Shown here piece after piece: positions 57,604-64,000 of a DNA stretch of 64,000 nt. This stretch comes from Rhynchonema sp. JSB1_4. Its lineage: Eukaryota; Nematoda; Chromadorea; Monhysterida; Xyalidae. Within the stretch, counting starts at the first letter, position 1. Each line of letters opens with the position of its first letter. The notes beneath the pieces are model-generated. The model was not told the origin of the DNA and ran no database searches. It was given only the letters and a program-made list of their open reading frames with translations. The stretch is from contig JASAMV010002279.1 in assembly GCA_030248065.1 (NCBI GenBank), positions 1-64,000 of the forward strand. Direction: 5' to 3'. The position numbers and the translations under genes are program-made.

Positions 57604-60600
57604 CTACGCTGATCCGATCACTGGCACTTTCTCATAGAACGCGTACCGGTTGCCTGTGATGGTGTAATCCATCACACCCACCTGAAATAATGTCGGTGTG
57701 TTTGCTCCCATGGTCTTTTAATTTTTTATCGTTTATAGTTGTTTTTTAACCGTGTACAGTCGACAGTGAGTGATATCTTCACGGTACGCATACGCGCCAC
57801 ACATTGTCTCCGCCGCGCAATAGTCGGCACATTCGTCTTGCTGCAATATTGCTGGTGGTTTGGGGGATTTAGTTGGTATAGAGAATGCTTACAGTACACC
57901 CTCTTTAAAAGTGACATGATCGGACGGCACCCGGCAGTTTTGCACACTCACTATTTATTGGAGAACTGTGCTGAGCACGACCTAGCGTTCATAATGGTGC
58001 AGCGATCTGGGTAATATTACAGTGGTCAACCCAAGTGGTCAAATAATCACTTATATCGTAAACTCACCGCAGCCTCGAGTGAGCGCGGGTGGGTTGACAA
58101 GTCTACAATGTGAGTTGACGAACTGATTAGACCACTTGAGTTGACCACTGTCATATAAGCCAGCGCTCAAGCTCAAACTGTATTGAGTCACAGTGGAGAG
58201 GGTGCACTGCAACACAAGGTATTCCCCTCCACAAGTCAATTCCTTCAAAACCCACAGTGGCACAGTGGTGAGTCTTGTAGTGGTAGTGTGCATCCCCAAC
58301 CGTGTCATCGGCGAACCAGACGAAATCGAACTCGGCGCTCGGCATGCCTTGACAGATAAGGGGAAAGGGTTGGATTACTTGGCAGCATCGCAGGGTTACG
58401 CCCGCAACGTACGATATTCGCAGATCCATTCCTTCTTCTCGGTTCCTGCGGTTGAATCGAAGCCGCCTCGACCGTAGTTGGCCGTTATGTCCAAACAACC
58501 GCGTAGGTCAGAGTCATCCGACCACGGCTGCGTGCGGGCTGTAACACCGGCATAACCGTACAGCGTACGATTGAAACTCAAATTTATGTTTATCAGAAAA
58601 ATTGCGCCATGTATGTATGTAGGTAGTGAGCGAGTATATCAATATGCATAACCTGTACTGTATGTAGGTATATGTACAGCGACTAACGATATTCACAGAC
58701 GTAGTGGTATGTGGCTGTGCAAGATCCGTCCTCGAGGCCATTAGTTGGCGAGTCAATTGCGGCACAATCTCCGGTGCCACTCGGCTCTCCACTTGCCCAA
58801 GACGCACTGGTACCGAACGGTATGGCGGGACACGTGATGTTGTCGAACCAAAACCATCCTCCTGCTGGTTCATCGGTCGTATCAAGCTGTCGACCGGCCG
58901 TCCACGCGGCATCCGAACCGAAGTTCTGTGCACGCGGGACAATGTAAATTACTTTTTAGTTTTTGTCCGTGGTGAAAAAAGGTCGAAAACTGAAGCGACT
59001 CACGAAAACTCCGTTGAGCGCCGCGTTAATGGCGTCGTCCCCGGCGTACATCAGTTCTCCGCCACCAAACACGGAGTCAGCCGCTTGACACGCCGTCTCG
59101 GCGTCGGCAAAGGTCTTAGGGGTTGTGTATTTTCGATAGCAACGATTGTTGTGCACGAGCTGTTGGTCACCCGCTGCTGCGCAGTCCGCACTTGAAACTG
59201 CAGCACAATTGTGCGGTTAAAACCGGTGGTGAAGAACGAAGGCGTCACTGCGGCCTTGCGCAAAGGCGTGCCCTCAAAGCACCTTACTGTCTGACCAATA
59301 ACATTGGTATTTTTGCTTCAATGCAGCCTTCAAGGCAACCCAGTCGAAGAACCATAATGTTTTCGGAATTCATTCACTAATTTTTGGCTTTTTATTTCAC
59401 TTTTGAGCGGCGTTCAGAACGACAAATCGAACACGATCCGAACTCACCCTGCATGTTCAGCATGTGGTATGGCACCTTCTGCGAGCCCTCAAAGCCGAGG
59501 TGCCAACGCCAATTGCCACCGTTGTCCTTAACAAGCGCAACCCACGGACAGTCATCCTAGAAACAATATGACTGTTTGAGTAAGCGTCGATTCTGAGATT
59601 TTCTGATATCGAGAAAACTAACCACGTCCGTGAAGTCCAGTGCAGCCGTCAGTGTTTTCACAATGTCCATGTTTGGCAATGGAGCCAGGCGTCCGCTCTC
59701 CCTGGACCAAACGCACCATATTATAGCGTAAATAAGGTTATCCTTGCAACAGCTGAATTACGAGGCAACCAACATTCTTGTGCACTGATGTCTCGCACAT
59801 CCATATGACACTCCGTCGTCCCCGCTACCACTGGCTCGTTGGTCGACTGTGTAGCACACGCCATCCACGTACACAGCGCTCAACACCTGTTGTCACGTGA
59901 TCATATTTCAGATTTATGCTCAGTTTTAGATAAACTCGCGTGTGTGCTTGCCATAAGCTGGGGAATAAAAAAGAGAGAAAGAGACCTCGCTGTCAACATT
60001 ACTGCAGCCATGGCCGGACGGGGTCGTGGAGGTAGACGCGTCATTCAGGCCCTCGCACCATCCTTGGAAATCTGCCAATAAACTGGGAAAAGATCTTAAA
60101 AACAAAAAACACATTTTCCAAAAAAGTCCGACCGATGCACGTTTCCGTGACAGTAGTCCACTGTGAGCCATCACACAGTGACGTTACTGTCGTGCTGCCG
60201 TCATCCCAGACGTAGCCGTTGGCGCAATGCAATTCGGCTTCACCTTGGTCCTGGAAGGAAACATCATGGTTTCTAAAAAAGGGCACTATCGAAAAAACAA
60301 CCGATAAAATATCTTACATCGACCATGCTCAACGCGGGTATATCGCTTTCGTAGGTGGTGGCAGCGAAGTTCACGTTCGAATACCCGGCATCGGTCAGAT
60401 CGGACATCTTGCATACTGTAAGACAAAATAGGCGTCTTTTAGCAAAATAAAAAACTATTAAACGAGGATACAGTATACAATAGTTCCTGCATACGCACCC
60501 CGTTTACAACTTTGCGTCGGGTAATCCCATGTGTTCAGGTCAACGCATCGGATCAACTTGGGCGCAATTGTATCGTCGGTCCAGGCGAATCTGTATATTT

Positions 60601-61580
60601 CAGATTTCATGAAAATTGTCAACGGATAACTTGTCCATTTGTTATTTTCTTGACTCAATAGGGCGGCACTGACGATGGCCTGGTGCACCCATTGCATCAG
60701 TATATAGCTCACCCATCACTGCATGCCACCGCAATATGCCCTCCCACCAGCACATAGTCATTGTCAGCCTGATACAAACTGGATACGGGAGCTGCGTTGG
60801 TGATGTCTGTCAGGTCGGCCGTCTTGCACGCTGAAATCAGGCAGTTGTTGTGGGCTCAGGTATAATCGATTGACAAGACCGACTGACAAAGCTGAATGAC
60901 CGACTGACAAAGCTGAATGACATTACAGATTGACCAACCAGGCACACAATCCTTGGGGTCATCCTCATGCTGCCATCTGCCGCCTTGATGACAGCGCACT
61001 TTGTGCGTTTGCGTGTCGCCACTCTCCCACACATGCTCATCGTCTTTGCACTCGAGCTCGGCCCAACCGGACCACTGAAACTTTGAAAACGACATTGCAC
61101 GCAGCAATGTGCTTTCTTGTTGGCCTGTTTCGTGCAAATATGCCAGGTGGTGCATCAAGTCATCGCGTCAGTACTAGAGAGAAATTTAAAAATGAATCTT
61201 CATTTTCATCAAGAACCTTAACGCCATCGCCAGCTGCATTCTCATCCACGTACACAATCGTTGAAGAAACGTTGTCACCGATGGGTAACGTCGACTTGGG
61301 ACAATCTGCAAAATTATAAATCATTATTGTACTCATCTTAAAAAATAATAATTCCCGTTTCAATAACCATGGCGTTTTAACCTAAAGGTGCGGAGCGCAG
61401 AGGCCAGACGCCCAGATGGTTTTCAAAAAAACAACCTCCACACTGAGTGCTTGAATTGATTGTGTAAAAAGGCATGGCCGGGTGTAGATCTAGTTCGATC
61501 GAACTGACTAACTTACCGATCTTATTCGGATTGGCGAGAGTCGTGCCAACGATGGTGCACAGAATGAGAGTCCACTGCAT
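57604..61580 (-). CDS. Secreted sushi / C-type-lectin / PAN multidomain protein
   Basis: Exons in order: 61517-61580, 61175-61305, 60939-61074, 60713-60830, 60499-60590, 60318-60415, 60133-60250, 59986-60071, 59774-59886, 59626-59701, 59448-59556, 59004-59197, 58688-58925, 58413-58538, 58301-58347, one ending at 57898 (5' edge uncertain), 57751-57840, 57604-57681. Residues 1-16 are a signal peptide (MQWTLILCTIVGTTLA). Three sushi/CCP-like modules follow, each with a Cys, ELxC, Cys-Gly/Trp and terminal Cys (e.g. WAELECKDDEHVWES, AELHCANGYVWDDG). Two C-type-lectin-like domains come next, at about 253-380 and 381-524 (NNRCYRKYTTPKTFADAETAC, then ASGEPSGTGDCAAID, YVCEY). GEPS replaces the EPN sugar-binding motif. 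An extra lectin C-terminal half (PWSDDSDLRGCLDIT ... WICEY) and a PAN/apple-like end (ECADYCAAETMCGAYAY) complete it. The last four joins are the least certain; the lectin and PAN parts could be alternative ends. Binding of carbohydrate or protein outside the cell is inferred. Confidence 0.78.
58020..58150. mobile_element. 131-bp MITE with CAGTGGTCAACC ends
   Basis: CAGTGGTCAACCCAAGTGGTC and its near-perfect complement GACCACTTGAGTTGACCACTG form the ends. It lies in an intron of the lectin-like gene. No convincing target duplication was seen. Confidence 0.8.
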
Positions 61581-62719
61581 TGTGAACAGATAGACAATTC
61601 CTCGAAAATTTTTTTCAAGCAATGTTGATTGGAACCCTGAAACAATGTTGAACGAAACTTGGGAAAAACTAAAAACATCCACTTTCACAACTAAACTGCC
61701 AAAACTGCAAGCCAGAGCCGGGCCGAGTACTTACAGTAACCTTATCAGCTGACGTGGCAGCTGGAATATCGACTCCAAATGGGTTTGTTTCTGAGCAACG
61801 AGGATAAATTTTTATGCTGTTAACCGCTCATTATCGTTAAGCCAACAACCCACCCATTAATTTCAGTGCTCAACCAAATGCAGTTTATATTTTTTGCGTT
61901 TTACATCGGCACAAAGTATAGTAGAATAAACCTGCACAATAAACCTAAACGACGTTTATGTAAAATACCATTTCTGAAATCACTTTGCTTTGGTGATCCA
62001 ATTTTATTCCTTTTATTTTCCAAATATTCATATTGGTACTTCGAAGTTTGCGTTATTTATAACAAGCAAAGCCTTGTTGAATTACACCAGAAGCAATTGA
62101 GCTTTGGGTAAGGATCACAGACGGATTAGCAATAAACAACCGAACAAAAATAGCCTTCCCCACAATGCACCTGCATAATGTATTGTATATACTGTGGTTC
62201 GATTGCTATAATGACCACCTATTTTCCGTTCAGGTTTAACCAAATCAAATCAAGTTTTGAGGTTTTTACAACCAAATGATGGACTTGGTTCTCCAACCAG
62301 GCTATTGAGTTTCGCTATTTCGCCAGCGGTTTTATGTTTTTTATCCATTTTATTTTTATTCGATACAAGGTTCTGTTTTCCCATCTGTACAAAAATACGG
62401 ATCGTGCAATCAAGCACGTGATAATACAAAAAAGTTCTAATCGTAATGAAAAACACGACAAAGTTTTTGGCCCACAATTCAGAGTAAGAAGGAATATCAT
62501 ACAAAAACACGTTTCTTCCATATCGACACATGTTTTCGTTCATAATTTCGTGCAAAAGTATCAATACTTATTCGCTCTGCCAGAGTCTCCCATGCTCGAC
62601 ATCACGAAAAGTTGTGATCGTAACGATAGTTTTGTGGAGGTCTGTCCAATTCGTCGTCTGAGTGAAAGATGTTTGATTTTGCATACATTCAGCACGAAGG
62701 CAATGGTATTTATTGGCAC
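61581..62719. other. Upstream of the lectin-like gene; no recognised gene
   Basis: This AT-rich sequence holds the probable promoter of the minus-strand gene in its first few hundred bases. No splice-supported coding exon was found. Confidence 0.4.
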
Positions 62720-63374
62720 TTAAACCTGGCCCGCCACTATTGATATTTGAAATTTTTGGTTTGTTTTTTTTGCTCTAATTTAGTTGCCGACATCGAGACG
62801 AATAAGGTTTATATTCATGACTTTTTGATTTAGTGCAGATTTTATATCGAAATCAATCGATAAACACCGGTTCTCGGGAACAAAATTAAAAAAAATAGAT
62901 AGACCCCCACTTATTGGCAATCACGTCAGCCAGGAACAAAATTTTGAATTACCGCCAAATGTTATAGGCTTACAGTATGCTATTAGGGACTTTACGCTCC
63001 CGACTTTACGCTCCCACTACACAGTGCTGCCAGTGCGCGCGCTTGCAACACGTGTGTTATGCACTAACAAACAGAGCGGCACTGTACAAAACGCATGGGC
63101 AAGGTCACGTGACTACCGTATGCTTGTGATAAGAAGTAGTCGGCCATCTTGAATATTTGTTCTTGTCTGCCTGAAATGCACTAAACGGGGGTCTATCTAT
63201 TTTTTGGAATTTTGTTCCCGAGAACCGGTGTTTATGGATTAATTTCGGTATTAAATCGGCACTTAATGGAAAAGTCACGAATGTAAACCTTGTTGGTCTC
63301 GATGTCGGCAACAGTAATAAATCATAAAAACAGACCAAAATTTTCAAATATCAATAGTGGCGGGCCAGGTTTAA
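62720..63374. mobile_element. 655-bp TTAA-flanked palindromic element (piggyBac-like MITE)
   Basis: Inverted arms of about 200 bp start ACCTGGCCCGCCACTATTG at the left and end CAATAGTGGCGGGCCAGGT at the right. TTAA lies at both edges (62720-62723 and 63371-63374). Long inner parts also match in inverse (GATAAACACCGGTTCTCGGG, ATAGATAGACCCCC). The unique centre is about 62925-63185. TTAA duplication is characteristic of piggyBac-type insertion. There is no transposase. Confidence 0.9.
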
Positions 63375-64000
63375 GGTGAAGTTATAGATGGTCGAGCGTC
63401 AACGACAACCTGCTGCACCCAAAAGATCGCCAACGAAGCGCCCAAAATGTGAGATCGCCGAAGTCGCCAGACACATAGTACCTACATACATACAACTCAG
63501 AAAATGCTGAAAAACGACCACCTACCACCACCCAAACATGTTGTATCGGCAGTACTGAAACACTGTCGCTGGACGTCCGATGCCATGATTTCGGTCGCTA
63601 AGATATCTCGACGGCAAAACGGTATCTTTCCAGTGTTGGGCTCCAGCGACGTGACAAACGGTCGAAAGCGCATTTTGTCGCCCGTCACCTGCAGCCATTT
63701 ATATAGATCTGATGAAACATCACTCAATCAATCAGTGGGATCAACTTTGATGGGCAAAAGAGGGCGATATCAGACTTGGAAATCGGTTCGGTTATAGGTC
63801 CGGTCTTGCCTGGGTCGAGTACACGTCATAACCTTTTTGCCTGAAGGGTACTTCAAGATTTATTGATTTGTTGTTCACAGACAGCTATGTACATGTATGT
63901 ACGTAATAAAGAACTCCAAGGCTGATCGAAATTAATGCTTCAATGCAAGTTACTTATCTTAATAAATTATCTCAATGCAAACAGTCACGTGACCAAGTTA
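63375..64000. other. Window end, with a possible minus-strand exon
   Basis: No assigned gene. AATAAA near 63905 (+) and 63960 (+) could end a plus-strand transcript. The best coding candidate is the minus-strand segment listed separately. Confidence 0.35.
63529..63708 (-). other. Candidate coding exon of an unidentified gene
   Basis: On the minus strand TTTCATCAG precedes and GTGGTAGG follows an open 180-nt segment with codon-like composition (LYKWLQVTGDKMRFRPFV, IPFCRRDILATEIMASD). The 5' part also reads CTATATAAATGG, so a TATA-like chance match must be considered. The family is not recognised. Confidence 0.3.

Noticed and set aside
59198..59263. Extra exon (RKAAVTPSFF...) between lectin-like domains
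   Set aside because: The phase fails with either neighbour, while a direct join of 59448 to 59197 keeps frame and gives a complete lectin domain.

Overview
This is a window of an invertebrate animal genome. Genes have many short GT-AG introns (29 coding exons in Sin3, 16 in onecut) and AATAAA polyadenylation signals. The gene set is animal: a Sin3 co-repressor, a ONECUT (CUT + homeobox) factor, the ciliary transition-zone protein TMEM216, a small secreted Cys-rich peptide and a secreted sushi/C-type-lectin/PAN protein. I think a protostome, possibly ecdysozoan, is most likely. I cannot fix the phylum from sequence alone. All exon joins below were made by reading splice sites and phase by eye.

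Layout: 24-1491 (+) is the 3' end of an unidentified gene with a C-terminal coiled coil. It converges on Sin3 at 3236-16380 (-), whose 29 exons join in one frame to 1559 codons. The Sin3 upstream region (16.4-17.8 kb) leads into about 17 kb of repeats (18.1-36.6 kb). A small Ser/Asp/basic-rich gene follows at about 37.0-38.7 kb (+). The onecut gene occupies 39.7-52.3 kb (+), with 16 coding exons and 1110 codons. Next come a CS-alpha-beta-like peptide gene (54602-54941, +), TMEM216 (55616-56895, +) and a multi-domain secreted lectin-like gene (57604-61580, -). The window ends with a 655-bp TTAA-flanked palindromic element.

The most striking part is the repeat region. Almost all of it can be parsed as non-autonomous hAT-like elements nested in one another. 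Matching 8-bp direct repeats flank many of them, including an outer pair (AACGAAAG) at 19264 and 34938 with matching CAGAGGTCGCAATC-type ends. This implies that 15.7 kb sits inside one element. One family (ends TAGGCATGGGCAC / TATGGGTGGGCAC) has an interior made entirely of a CCAATAC minisatellite that reads CCAATA near one end and TATTGG near the other, so it appears to be a mobile minisatellite. Within the nest a roughly 2.3-3 kb block occurs as direct, inverted and direct copies. Related elements also lie in introns of Sin3 and onecut. No transposase or reverse transcriptase reading frame was seen, so all copies would depend on enzymes encoded elsewhere.

The host genes do not form one pathway. 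Sin3 and onecut are nuclear regulators, TMEM216 is ciliary, and the peptide and lectin-like proteins are probably secreted.
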